Shown here piece by piece: positions 27,510-36,383 of a stretch of 64,000 nucleotides of DNA (position 1 is the first letter of the stretch; every line of letters begins with the position of its first letter). The translations under genes and the position numbers were made by a program. Under the pieces are notes generated by a model. It ran no database searches and was not told the DNA's origin. It saw nothing but the letters and a program-made list of their open reading frames with translations. The stretch comes from Alistipes senegalensis. GTDB taxonomy: Bacteria > Bacillota > Clostridia > Oscillospirales > Ruminococcaceae. The stretch lies in NCBI GenBank assembly GCA_023665275.1, contig JAMPEF010000002.1, positions 62,001-126,000 on the forward strand, written 5' to 3'.

Positions 27510-29102
27510 TCAGATTTTATTTTTCTTGTTTATCTCCTCTAATTTTTTGTTGAGTTCTTTTTTTAACTTTATGTTACGCCTTATTATGAAAGCAAGAGCA
27601 ATAACAGGTATTATCACACTAAAAATCACTGTAAAAACAGGGGAAATTTTATAATAACTATAACCTAATATTCCAGCAATGAAACTTTTCGGAAGAAATG
27701 AAAACCAATTCCATCCAATATACAGCCCTATTATTTTACCCACTGAAAAATGTTGTTTTTCGTAATTTTTCATAGCTATTTCCCTTAGCTGAACCACTTC
27801 ACTTTTCTGACTGCCATAGTCAAAATCCGGTGCGTTTTCGTCGTATGCAAGCCGTCGGGCAAGGTCTTCACGGGCTTTTTTATTGCGTTTATTTATGCGT
27901 GGCACGGCTATAACAACAGGGAGTATCGAAAAAACAAAAACACCTATAAGTACAAGTGATATGTCAAAATCAAATGTAGTATAAAGCTGAACAAGTATAA
28001 ATGAAACTATAGAAACAATCATAATTTCCAGAAAAACAAGCGGTAAAAGCGGAATATATTCTTTTTTAAACATCTTTTTAGCGTTTTTCTTTTCATAGAC
28101 CATCTGCTGATGGTGGACGCTTTCAAGCATACGGAGTTTAGAACGTTCATTTCTTAACTGCCCCTCGAACTTCTCCATAAGCACATTAAGTTGAGATTTT
28201 GCACCCTCACTTGCCGTCATAATGTCCTGAACGTTTTTCACGACGTTTTCAAAAGCATTTGTTTCCGTCAAGTCCTGTGCCTGAAATCCCCTGAACTCAA
28301 CCGGCAACTGACCTACTGACATATCCGAATAGCATGGAATAAGTATTTTTGACTTGTCTTTTTTCATGATTTCAATAAACCTGCTCCATTCGTTCCGTAC
28401 CCATACGGAGTCGAAATGTTCCGGAGAAGTTCCGACACATACCATAACCTGTGCGGAATTTATCGCAGAATATATGTAGGGTTCAAATTCCGTACCTAAC
28501 TTGCCTTTAAGCGTTACCGGTGCGAAAAATGTTTTTATATTCTGTGCTGTGAGTTCAGAATAAAGTTTTTCGGCAAGCAATGCGTCCGCTGAACGTCCAC
28601 CGTTTTCGTCGGTTTCCTTGTAACATATGAAAACATCAAACGGCTTTTCATTGACCGCTATTTCAAGTATACCCTGCTGAATACCGTCAATTACTTCTGC
28701 AAGCTGTATATATATATTTCTTAAATTCACATCAGAATATTCAAGTACTTTCCGGAACTCCGGTATATCCTGAATCTTTTCAAAAGATGTACGGTGACAA
28801 GTCGGCACTCTGTTCTGTGTTTCGGGGTCAACAACGTACTCTATGCCATACTTGCAAAGACAAAGTCCCCAGTATGCTTCAGCTTCTTCCGGAAAATCCG
28901 TAACAATATCCCTGTAAACGTCTCCTGCCCTGTCGAAGTCACACGCAAAACGCAAAGCATTAGCCTTATTGAAAAGCTGTAACTTCTTTTCACTGCTAAG
29001 GTCGGGAATAGTCTGCACGGAATCACAGTAATCACATTTGCATATACGCATACCGGATTTTACATTGAGATTAGCTCCGCACATTTTGCAGTTAAATACC
29101 AT
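27510..29102 (-). CDS. Zinc-ribbon, TIR-domain membrane protein
   Basis: 530 residues. An N-terminal zinc ribbon (CKMCG...CKCDYC), a TPR-like helical pair (about residues 35-100), then a TIR domain at about 150-290: FDVFICYKETDENGGRSAD, FFAPVTLKGKLG, VCVGTSPEHFDSVWVRNEWSRFI. The Glu in WVRNEW sits where catalytic TIR NADases carry theirs. A coiled segment and two pairs of membrane helices (about 345-405 and 455-510) form the C-terminal half. Bacterial TIR domains often hydrolyse NAD+ in phage defence; this zinc-ribbon/TIR/membrane form is common in gut Firmicutes, but I know of no proven role. It lies between the SCIFF precursor and its maturase. Confidence 0.8.
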   Translation of the reverse strand: MVFNCKMCGANLNVKSGMRICKCDYCDSVQTIPDLSSEKKLQLFNKANALRFACDFDRAGDVYRDIVTDFPEEAEAYWGLCLCKYGIEYVVDPETQNRVPTCHRTSFEKIQDIPEFRKVLEYSDVNLRNIYIQLAEVIDGIQQGILEIAVNEKPFDVFICYKETDENGGRSADALLAEKLYSELTAQNIKTFFAPVTLKGKLGTEFEPYIYSAINSAQVMVCVGTSPEHFDSVWVRNEWSRFIEIMKKDKSKILIPCYSDMSVGQLPVEFRGFQAQDLTETNAFENVVKNVQDIMTASEGAKSQLNVLMEKFEGQLRNERSKLRMLESVHHQQMVYEKKNAKKMFKKEYIPLLPLVFLEIMIVSIVSFILVQLYTTFDFDISLVLIGVFVFSILPVVIAVPRINKRNKKAREDLARRLAYDENAPDFDYGSQKSEVVQLREIAMKNYEKQHFSVGKIIGLYIGWNWFSFLPKSFIAGILGYSYYKISPVFTVIFSVIIPVIALAFIIRRNIKLKKELNKKLEEINKKNKI

Positions 29103-29118
29103 AATATCACCTCATAAC

Positions 29119-29156
29119 TAAAAACAGAGGCAGTATTTTTTTATAAATACTGCCTC
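29119..29156 (-). terminator. Terminator or attenuator between SCIFF precursor and TIR gene
   Basis: GAGGCAGTATTT (29127-29138)/AAATACTGCCTC (29145-29156) is a perfect 12-bp stem, followed on the minus strand by TGTTTTT. It probably stops most transcripts after the short peptide gene and lets a fraction continue, giving much more precursor than maturase. Confidence 0.75.
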
Positions 29157-29172
29157 AAATGAAATGCAAATC

Positions 29173-29310
29173 TTATCTTTCGCACTTCTGGTTAGCGACT
29201 GTACATGAAGTCTTGCAAGCAGACTGGCATGAAGCCTGACACTTGCCACAACCGCCTTTTTTAGCAGACTCCTTAAGATTAGCCTTGTTGATTGTCTGAA
29301 TGTGTTTCAT
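29173..29310 (-). CDS. scfA: SCIFF ribosomal peptide precursor
   Basis: Exactly 45 residues with six cysteines in the C-terminal half (GGCGKCQASCQSACKTSC then a final C), the definition of the 'six cysteines in forty-five' peptide family. The leader is MKHIQTINKANLKESAKKGG. The maturase at 26124-27494 links Cys sulfurs to other residues as thioethers. The start ATG has GGAGG seven bases upstream; longer in-frame starts upstream have no ribosome site. It has a good promoter and is followed by a strong hairpin. Confidence 0.95.
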   Translation of the reverse strand: MKHIQTINKANLKESAKKGGCGKCQASCQSACKTSCTVANQKCER

Positions 29311-29362
29311 ATGTAAACCTCCATTATTTTTTACACGACATACATCGTGCGTGTTGGCTTTT

Positions 29363-29391
29363 ATTATAACATATTCCGGCTGATTTTTCAA
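29363..29391 (-). promoter_or_regulatory. Promoter of the SCIFF operon
   Basis: On the minus strand: TTGAAA (29391-29386), 17-bp spacer, TATAAT (29368-29363), about 50 bp before the scfA ATG. Confidence 0.65.
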
Positions 29392-29452
29392 TATATTTTT
29401 TAAAATTTGTTGATTTTCGACAATCCGGAGACTTAAAATATGTGAAAAATTA

Positions 29453-31381
29453 TCATTGTTCTTCAAGTTCAATCAGTTTATCAAAATTTTCTTCTATTTT
29501 CTGTTTAAGATTTTCAATTTCCTTACATTTTTTGTTCATAAGTTCATAATTGCTGTAGACTTCTTCAAGTGAGATTTCTTCTGTCAGTGAATCAATTTCC
29601 GCCTGAAGTACATCTATTTCCTTTTCAAGACGTTTCATTTCATTTTTTCGGGCGGCGTCCGCACTTCTCTGTTGTTTGTTCCGGTAAGTCCTGACGGCTT
29701 TTTCCTTAGCGATTTCAGCATTTTTAGCGAACTTTTCGGCGTCAGAAATTCTTTTCTGCTCCGCCTGTTCGTCACGGAGGACATCAAGATATTTTTCAAA
29801 TCCATAGTCGTGCAGACGATATTTACCGTCAGTAAGTTCAATTAATCTGTCAGCAATCTTGCTTAAAAGATACCTGTCATGTGAAACAAAAATAACAGTT
29901 CCGGTATATTCTTCCAGTGCCTCTTCAATCGCCTCTTTCGACGATAAATCAAGGTGGTTTGTCGGTTCATCGAGTATAAGAACGTTACCGTGTTCCTGCA
30001 TCATGATTGCAAAACATAATTTAGCACGTTCACCACCGCTTATAACTCCGGTTTCCTTGAAAACATTTTCACCGATAAGTCTCACCTGTGCAAGCAGATT
30101 ACGGACTTCCAAATCTGACATTGACGGGTATCGGCTGTGTATTTCCTCCATGACAGAAAGTTCACGGTTAAGATTAGTGCTTTCCTGTTCAAAATAGGAT
30201 ATTTTTATATTACTGTTCCAGCGGACAATGCCCTTATGTGAAAGTTTTTCCTGAATAATTTTCAGAAGCGTTGATTTTCCTATACCGTTATCACCGATAA
30301 TGCCGATTTTTTCACCACGACGGACTTCAAAATTTATTTCGTCGACAAGCACCTTCCGTGAGCTTCCCTCACCTACCGAAATATCAACGCCCTTGACTTT
30401 AAGTACATCTATAGGAGGTTCAACGGCATATGTAAAATGGATTTTAGCTGTTTTTGTTTCATGGAAAGGCTTTTCAATGCGTTCTATCTTTTCAAGCTGA
30501 CGCCGACGGCTCTGTGCCATTTTTGTGGTAGACGCACGGACAAGATTTTTAGAAACGTAATCTTCAAGTTTAGCTATCTGTTTTTGTTGCATTTCGTACT
30601 CTTTTTCACGGCGGACGTCGTTTTCTTCACGCTGACGGACAAACGCTGAATAATTTCCCTTATAACGTGTGAGTGTTCCACGTTCTATCTCACATATTGA
30701 AGTACAGAGTTTATCAAGAAAATAGCGGTCATGCGAGACTATAAGCACCGCTCCACGATACGTGCGGAGATAATCTTCAAGCCACATGATAGTCTTGAAA
30801 TCAAGGTGGTTTGTCGGTTCGTCAAGAATAAGTAAATTAGGTTCTTCAAGCAGAAGTTTTGCTATACACAGACGTGTTTTTTCACCTCCGCTGAATCCGG
30901 AAACAGTGCGATTGAGTTCATTTTCAGAAAAGCCCATACCATTCAGAATAGTTCTTATTTTCACGTCAGTATTATAACCGTCATTTGCCTCAACCCACGA
31001 CGACAACCGTTGATATTCGTCAGCAGAAGAGTTATCACCCGTTTCAATTTCTATTTCAATTTCACGGAGACGTTCAATAGCCTTGTGCATATTCTCAAAA
31101 ACGCTTTGCATTTCCGCCATGACCGTTTTTTCAGAATCAAGCCCACCCATCTGTTCAAGATAGCCTATAGTAGTTTTTCCGGCAAAAGAAATAATACCGT
31201 CCTTTTCGGTGAACCTGTCAGGCTCTACAGAACCGGTTATTATTTTCAGAAGTGTTGACTTTCCACAACCGTTATTCCCGACAAGACCTATTTTATCATT
31301 TTCATCAATCGTGAGTGAAATATTATTCAGTAATTGATTTCCGTTATAGAATTTATTTATATTATTTAACGAAACAAGCAT
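29453..31381 (-). CDS. ABC-F family ATPase
   Basis: 642 residues with two ABC domains in tandem and no membrane domain. Domain 1 has Walker A GNNGCGKST, signature FSGGE and ILDEPTNHLDF; domain 2 has GDNGIGKST, ISGGE and ILDEPTNHLD. The linker between them is charged and helical, and the C-terminus is a coiled coil (KNEMKRLEKEIDVLQAEIDS) as in Uup/YdiF-type members. ABC-F proteins act on the ribosome, rescuing stalled complexes or giving ribosome-targeted antibiotic resistance. Which subgroup this is cannot be read with certainty. It lies upstream of the SCIFF unit but that unit has its own promoter. Confidence 0.93.
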   Translation of the reverse strand: MLVSLNNINKFYNGNQLLNNISLTIDENDKIGLVGNNGCGKSTLLKIITGSVEPDRFTEKDGIISFAGKTTIGYLEQMGGLDSEKTVMAEMQSVFENMHKAIERLREIEIEIETGDNSSADEYQRLSSWVEANDGYNTDVKIRTILNGMGFSENELNRTVSGFSGGEKTRLCIAKLLLEEPNLLILDEPTNHLDFKTIMWLEDYLRTYRGAVLIVSHDRYFLDKLCTSICEIERGTLTRYKGNYSAFVRQREENDVRREKEYEMQQKQIAKLEDYVSKNLVRASTTKMAQSRRRQLEKIERIEKPFHETKTAKIHFTYAVEPPIDVLKVKGVDISVGEGSSRKVLVDEINFEVRRGEKIGIIGDNGIGKSTLLKIIQEKLSHKGIVRWNSNIKISYFEQESTNLNRELSVMEEIHSRYPSMSDLEVRNLLAQVRLIGENVFKETGVISGGERAKLCFAIMMQEHGNVLILDEPTNHLDLSSKEAIEEALEEYTGTVIFVSHDRYLLSKIADRLIELTDGKYRLHDYGFEKYLDVLRDEQAEQKRISDAEKFAKNAEIAKEKAVRTYRNKQQRSADAARKNEMKRLEKEIDVLQAEIDSLTEEISLEEVYSNYELMNKKCKEIENLKQKIEENFDKLIELEEQ

Positions 31382-31469
31382 AAAAAATCTCCCTTTTCAA
31401 AAATTATATCATATAAAACAGGACGGAAAAAATCCGTCCTATTTTTGATTATTATTTTAATTTATTTGA

Positions 31470-31640
31470 TTATATTCCACATTCATCGTAATCTTTCCAT
31501 TTTTCAAGGTAGAGTTTTGAACTCCAGCCCTTGTAAAGAATGTAAAGAATTGAAGCTATAGCTACAAACAATGCGCTAAGCACTGCCAGACTGGTTGTAA
31601 AAACTGTGCGTGGATAATTTTCTTTATTCTTTTTACTCAT
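31470..31640 (-). CDS. Small single-pass membrane protein after PspA
   Basis: 56 residues: a basic N-terminus (MSKKNKENYPR), one membrane helix (TSLAVLSALFVAIASILYILY) and a charged tail (YLEKWKDYDECGI). AAGGAAA lies about eight bases before the ATG. It follows the PspA-like gene by 28 bp on the same strand and may anchor or report to PspA at the membrane, but no homology supports this. Confidence 0.6.
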   Translation of the reverse strand: MSKKNKENYPRTVFTTSLAVLSALFVAIASILYILYKGWSSKLYLEKWKDYDECGI

Positions 31641-31668
31641 ACAAACAATTTCCTTTTTTTTCAGATTA

Positions 31669-32280
31669 TTATTCCTCAATGGAATTATCAATATTCATTT
31701 CTGCCATAAGCCTTGCAAGTTCGGAGCTGACCTTTGAAGACAATTCTTTTTTCAAAGTGTTTTCTTCTTCCGTGCCTGACCCGTTGTTTTCCTGTGTGTT
31801 ATCAAGATTTCCTGATATTTCAGAAAGTCTTTTTTGTGTGTCAGCCATTTTTTTACGGACTATAAGTATTTCCTGACGGCTTTTAGCCTCGTCTATTTTC
31901 AGGCGGAGAGTTTCCACCTGAGCTTTCATGGTTTCTTCCTGAAGTTTAACGGTATCATACATTTCCTTATAAACAGCCGCTTCTTCATCAGCCTGTACTT
32001 TTTTTAAAACAAGCTGTTCCGCAAGAGGATTGTCCCCATGTGAAAGAGCAGTTTTAGCTTTGTCTTCCCATTGGAGAGAGGCTTTCAAAGCGTCCTGATA
32101 CTTTTTTTCTGTAAGAATGCGACCAGACTTTATTTTTCCGTAATTCTGCACAGCCTTATTTAATTCGGTCTGCATATCGGCGATAATCTGCCTGACCATT
32201 TTTTCAGGGTCTTCAGCCCTGTCAATAAGGTCATTAAGGTTAGATTGCAGTAAATCGCTTAATCTGCTGAATATATCCAT
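31669..32280 (-). CDS. PspA/IM30 family envelope-stress protein
   Basis: 203 residues, almost entirely helical coiled coil. The N-terminal amphipathic helix and the conserved DRAEDPEKMVRQIIADMQ block are typical of PspA/IM30 (ESCRT-III related), which polymerise on damaged membranes and limit leakage. QWEDKAKTAL..GDNPLAEQLVLKK is a second conserved stretch. It is followed by a small membrane protein and has no PspBC or LiaRS partners in view. Divergent to ylbJ. Confidence 0.88.
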   Translation of the reverse strand: MDIFSRLSDLLQSNLNDLIDRAEDPEKMVRQIIADMQTELNKAVQNYGKIKSGRILTEKKYQDALKASLQWEDKAKTALSHGDNPLAEQLVLKKVQADEEAAVYKEMYDTVKLQEETMKAQVETLRLKIDEAKSRQEILIVRKKMADTQKRLSEISGNLDNTQENNGSGTEEENTLKKELSSKVSSELARLMAEMNIDNSIEE

Positions 32281-32444
32281 TAAAATTCCCCCGTTTCAAG
32301 AAGAGCATTACAACATGGCAATCTGTTGTTATAATAATTATATAATATATATTTAAATTTGTCAAGGTATTTCCCGAAATTTTACAATTTTTTTATTTCA
32401 ACATAATTCCGGCGGAGTGGTAATAAAATTAATAAGGTGATGTT

Positions 32445-33539
32445 ATGGAAAAACGAATATTTTTTTATACAAAAATTTTAATATTAATGTTTATTTCAGT
32501 ATTTTGTCTTGTAAAGACAGATATAACAAATATTTCAATATATAACGCTGTTGAAAGATGCATTAATATAATAATACCGTCGTTGTATGCAATGATGGTC
32601 ATTGCACCGTTGCTGATACGGAGCGGAATAATTGACAGCATATCACGTTTTACGGGGAAAGCCGGAAAATTTCTTTTTGGAATGGATAATATAGTTTTTC
32701 CGGTTTTCATGTTCAGTATGATTGCGGGCTATCCGACGGGTGTAAAAATGTTAAGTTCGGCATATGAAAAAGGATTGATAGACAAACACCGTGCGGAAAT
32801 ATTCTGCGGAGTATGTTTCGGGGCTGGAACTGCTTTTATATCGGGCTGTGTGACCGGTCAGCTTTACGGGAATAAATCCGCCGGAAATTTAATATTAATC
32901 TCAACAATAATTGCAGATATTATTTTTGCTTTTATAATTTCATTTTTTATGCGGAAAAAATGTATTTTAAAAAAGCAGAAAAACAACATAAAAATAACTT
33001 CCGATATGCTGACGGAATGCGTGACAAACGGCGGAAATTCAATAATAAACATATGCTTTATGGTAATGATTTTTGCAGTAATCACAGCGGTTCTTGACTA
33101 TACCGGAATAATTTCAGCAGCCGGAAAAATTATTTCAGAAATTACAAATCTTTCTGTTGAAGATTCAAAGCAGATTATAAGGGCTGTAACGGACGTTACA
33201 GCAGTAAACGAATTTTCGCACGGAAATTATGAATTACTGCCATATTTAAGTGCATTAATATCTTTCGGCGGAATATGCGTTATATTTCAGATTTCGGCAA
33301 TTTCCGGCGGATTATCGTTGAAACCATTGATAATTGAAAGAATTATAATATCAGTGATGAGTTTTATAATATGCCGGATTTTGTCACCGGTTTTTCTTTC
33401 CGGCGAAACTATTTTCACATCGTCAGTGAATATCCGGACGCATCAGGCACAATCGCCCGTACCTTCGGTAATGCTTATCATAATGACATTTTTTCTGTTA
33501 TCCGAATACGAAAAAATAAGACCCTTTAAAAAGGAGTGA
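32445..33539 (+). CDS. ylbJ: YlbJ-like sporulation membrane protein (nucleoside-recognition/Gate domain)
   Basis: 364 residues, about eight membrane helices, with the gate-domain pattern GYPTGVKMLSSAYEKGLI and FCGVCFGAGTAFISGCVTGQLYGN that typifies YlbJ. In Bacillus YlbJ is sigma-E controlled and needed for normal spore resistance. AAGGTGAT precedes the ATG. The two following genes, yqfC and yqfD, are also sigma-E type sporulation genes, with only 6 bp before yqfC, so this is a sporulation operon even though these genes are separated in Bacillus. Confidence 0.82.
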   Translation: MEKRIFFYTKILILMFISVFCLVKTDITNISIYNAVERCINIIIPSLYAMMVIAPLLIRSGIIDSISRFTGKAGKFLFGMDNIVFPVFMFSMIAGYPTGVKMLSSAYEKGLIDKHRAEIFCGVCFGAGTAFISGCVTGQLYGNKSAGNLILISTIIADIIFAFIISFFMRKKCILKKQKNNIKITSDMLTECVTNGGNSIINICFMVMIFAVITAVLDYTGIISAAGKIISEITNLSVEDSKQIIRAVTDVTAVNEFSHGNYELLPYLSALISFGGICVIFQISAISGGLSLKPLIIERIIISVMSFIICRILSPVFLSGETIFTSSVNIRTHQAQSPVPSVMLIIMTFFLLSEYEKIRPFKKE

Positions 33540-33545
33540 TAATTT

Positions 33546-33842
33546 ATGTTCAGAAAAATCACAGACAAAACACTTGAAACTTTCTATCTCACACCGCTGA
33601 TTCATATGGACGGCAACAAAGAAATTTTAATAGAAAACTGCAAAAGAATTGAGGAATACAGTGAAATTTTCATGTGTGTCATTTCTGGAAAATTGTGCAT
33701 AAATATCTGGGGGGACAATTTAAGGGCGTATGATTTCAATAAAAGCGGTCTTATGATAAGCGGAAAAATTTCACATATTGAATTTACAGAAAGGAACTCC
33801 GGAAACAATGAAAAACCAGTTAAAAGGCTGTGTCAGGATTAA
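33546..33842 (+). CDS. yqfC: YqfC/YabP family sporulation protein
   Basis: 98 residues, the length of YabP/YqfC proteins. The core pattern NKEILIENCKRIEEYSEIFM..., then VISGKLCINIWGDNLRAYDFNKSGLMISGKISHIEF, matches the family beta-strand core. YqfC is co-transcribed with yqfD in spore formers. AAGGAGTGAT precedes the ATG. Its 3' end overlaps the start of yqfD by 35 bp. Confidence 0.8.
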   Translation: MFRKITDKTLETFYLTPLIHMDGNKEILIENCKRIEEYSEIFMCVISGKLCINIWGDNLRAYDFNKSGLMISGKISHIEFTERNSGNNEKPVKRLCQD

Positions 33843-34974
33843 TGCCAGCGGAAAAAATCTGTATAAATTTATAAATGCCCTCCATGAAAGTGATGTTGAC
33901 TGCTTTGCGCAATACTGCCGGAACGATATTTTTTACGCTGAAATTTACCGTCATGACCTTAAAGAAGTACAGTCAATAGCAGAAGATTTGAATATAGAAT
34001 TAAGCTGTTTTGAATATGATACAATTTCTTCAGCAGTTATCCGGCATAAAAAACGTTTCGGAATAATCGCCGGAATAATTTTTGTTTCTGCAATTTCCTT
34101 TTATTTTTCAGGAATAATAATGACAATAGAAATTCAGGGAAACTCAAAAGTAAGCGATACAACAATAATTTCCGCCCTTGAGGAACTGAATATCAAACAG
34201 GGTACACCGATTAAAGAGATTAATTTTCCGTACTGTGAAAATGAATTACGCTTGATGATTGACGATGTCGCATGGGCTGGAATGCATATCACCGGAAACC
34301 GTGTTGTCGTTGAGGTAACAGAAATCGTCGAAAAACCAGAAATGATTAACAAGCGGATACCGTGTAATGTTGTTTCCGCCAAGGACGCATATATAACTTA
34401 TACTTCAATTTATGATGGTCAGTTAATGCATAAAGTCGGCGACTATGTTCCACGTGGAACAATGCTGATAAACGGCGTCACCAAAGATGAAACCGGTCAT
34501 GTAAATCTGCATCATGCTATGGGAAAAATTACCGGAACTTATGAAGAAACTGTCACTTTTGAGGGGAATTATACAATTAAGCAGTACAACCCTACCGGTG
34601 AAACTTTCAATCAGAAATTTCTGAAACTTTTCAGCTTTGAAATACCCGTTTCTTTCGGAAAAAATAAATTTGAAAATTTTATAACCGAAAAAAACCAGAA
34701 ATATTTTAAAATTTTCGGGAAAACTCTTCCGGTCGGAATTGCCGGAAATAAATTCACGGAAACTGAACTTTCTGAAACAACTTTCACTGACGAGGAACTT
34801 TCACAACGAATTATGGAAAAGATTTATCTTTATGAAAAAAATTTCCTTGATGATGATATTAAAATACTTGAAAGAAATATAAAAACCCAAAAAAAAGAAA
34901 ATTCGCTTGAATACATAGTCACATACAAACTTGAAGGCGACATCTGTGAACAAAAGGAAATTTTAATTAAATAA
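33808..34974 (+). CDS. yqfD: YqfD family sporulation protein
   Basis: About 388 residues. N-terminal soluble domain, then one membrane helix (FGIIAGIIFVSAISFYFSGIIM, about residues 80-100), then the FtsQ/POTRA-like stretch IEIQGNSKVSDTTIISALEELNIKQGT typical of YqfD, and VYxGQ-like IYDGQLMHKVGDYVPRGTMLING. YqfD is a sigma-E type protein of unknown mechanism. I chose ATG 33808 (MKNQLKGCVRI) over an in-frame TTG at 33778 because it opens with a family-like N-terminus and AAGGAA lies upstream. Confidence 0.85.
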   Translation: MKNQLKGCVRINASGKNLYKFINALHESDVDCFAQYCRNDIFYAEIYRHDLKEVQSIAEDLNIELSCFEYDTISSAVIRHKKRFGIIAGIIFVSAISFYFSGIIMTIEIQGNSKVSDTTIISALEELNIKQGTPIKEINFPYCENELRLMIDDVAWAGMHITGNRVVVEVTEIVEKPEMINKRIPCNVVSAKDAYITYTSIYDGQLMHKVGDYVPRGTMLINGVTKDETGHVNLHHAMGKITGTYEETVTFEGNYTIKQYNPTGETFNQKFLKLFSFEIPVSFGKNKFENFITEKNQKYFKIFGKTLPVGIAGNKFTETELSETTFTDEELSQRIMEKIYLYEKNFLDDDIKILERNIKTQKKENSLEYIVTYKLEGDICEQKEILIK

Positions 34975-35078
34975 AAAAAATATATATTTTTTCGTCTTTT
35001 TTGTCCTTAAAAATCACTTATATATGAAAAGAATTTCCGGAAACTTTTCAGAAATCCACAACGAAAGGACAAAAACAT

Positions 35079-36383
35079 ATGAAAAAAATATTAATTATCG
35101 TTGCAGTACTTGCAATGCTGAACACTTATTCGTGCAGTGAAAAAACCAAGGAAATAAATATTCCTGCTCCGACTGTTGAAGAACCGTCCGAGACAGACGA
35201 AAAAACAACACTTAATATCGCAACCACCATAGATTTATCACAGGTAAAAGGTCAGATTATCAACAAGATGAGTTGTGACGTAAATATAAAATTTTATCCT
35301 GGCAGCGACGAAACAGACCCTTTTGAAATGCTTCACCTTGATATGATTTCCGGAGAAGATATCGACGTTGTATACTCCTCAACAGACGATATGATACAGC
35401 TTATAAAAAACGACTATATGACTGACATTTATCCGCTTATGGAGCAATCCGAAACACTGAAAAAGGAAGATTTTTTACCTAACGTCTTAGCCGGTCTTGA
35501 AATTGACAGTAAACTTCCGGCTATATGCGATGAATGGATACTATTTACTGCCGTCGCAAAAACTGAAAACGTCGGCGAAAATATGGAAAACTGGACTCCG
35601 GAACAAGCCTTTGAGGCGTTCAATAATATGCCGGAAGATATGACTTTCCTTGACAATGAGTGGAAAGAATATGACCGTCTGAACTATTTTATAAAACGTG
35701 TTGCATTTGATTCCGTCGACTACAGAAATAATACCTGTGATTTCGGCGGTGCTTTCATGGAAACGCTTGATGGTATTAATAATCTTCCTGCTTTTCAGCC
35801 GTATGAATTTCTGGGGAATGATAATCTTATAAAGAATCGTTCTCTTGTCAGCGATATATATCTTTTTGGTATAAACAGTACATTGACGCAACAGATTTAT
35901 GCAGGGTTTGGTGGTGCAGATATAACTTTTGTCGGCTATCCTTCGGAAACAGGAAAAGGCTATGTCACCGATGTTTTTTCAATGCTTGGAATACTTGAAA
36001 CAAGTTCCGCAAAGCAGGAGGGTTACGAATTTATAGAACTAATGTTAAATGATAACTCAATAAATAAAGACTTGATGTACAGTATGCCGATTACTGAAAA
36101 AAATCTCACTGACCAGCTGAATGAAAGTAAATATAATCAGTCATCTGTAAACTGCCCTCAGTATCTGCCCGACGGTATCGAACAGGTACAGATTTCAGAA
36201 AAGGCACTTAAACAAGCCGTTGAGTATGTAAGAAATGTTGAATTTGAACCATATACTTCATATGAAGTGGAAAGAATTGTTTCAGAAGAGTATCACAAAT
36301 GTTATTCCGGTGAAATTTCCTCACAACAATGTGCCGACAATTTAAATAATCGTATATCTTTGTATCTCAGCGAAACAAATTAA
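35079..36383 (+). CDS. Lipoprotein resembling an extracellular solute-binding protein
   Basis: 434 residues. Signal peptide with lipobox-like TYSC (Cys near residue 19). The mature part has a solute-binding look: LNIATTIDLSQ strand, VNIKFYPGSDE, DIDVVYSSTDDM, DYMTDIYPLM, then GGADITFVGYPSETGKG and a helical C-terminus, as in family 1 sugar-binding lipoproteins. No ABC permease genes are adjacent, so it may be an orphan binding protein or have another role. AAAGGA lies nine bases before the ATG. Its stop codon directly abuts the converging methylase gene. Confidence 0.65.
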   Translation: MKKILIIVAVLAMLNTYSCSEKTKEINIPAPTVEEPSETDEKTTLNIATTIDLSQVKGQIINKMSCDVNIKFYPGSDETDPFEMLHLDMISGEDIDVVYSSTDDMIQLIKNDYMTDIYPLMEQSETLKKEDFLPNVLAGLEIDSKLPAICDEWILFTAVAKTENVGENMENWTPEQAFEAFNNMPEDMTFLDNEWKEYDRLNYFIKRVAFDSVDYRNNTCDFGGAFMETLDGINNLPAFQPYEFLGNDNLIKNRSLVSDIYLFGINSTLTQQIYAGFGGADITFVGYPSETGKGYVTDVFSMLGILETSSAKQEGYEFIELMLNDNSINKDLMYSMPITEKNLTDQLNESKYNQSSVNCPQYLPDGIEQVQISEKALKQAVEYVRNVEFEPYTSYEVERIVSEEYHKCYSGEISSQQCADNLNNRISLYLSETN

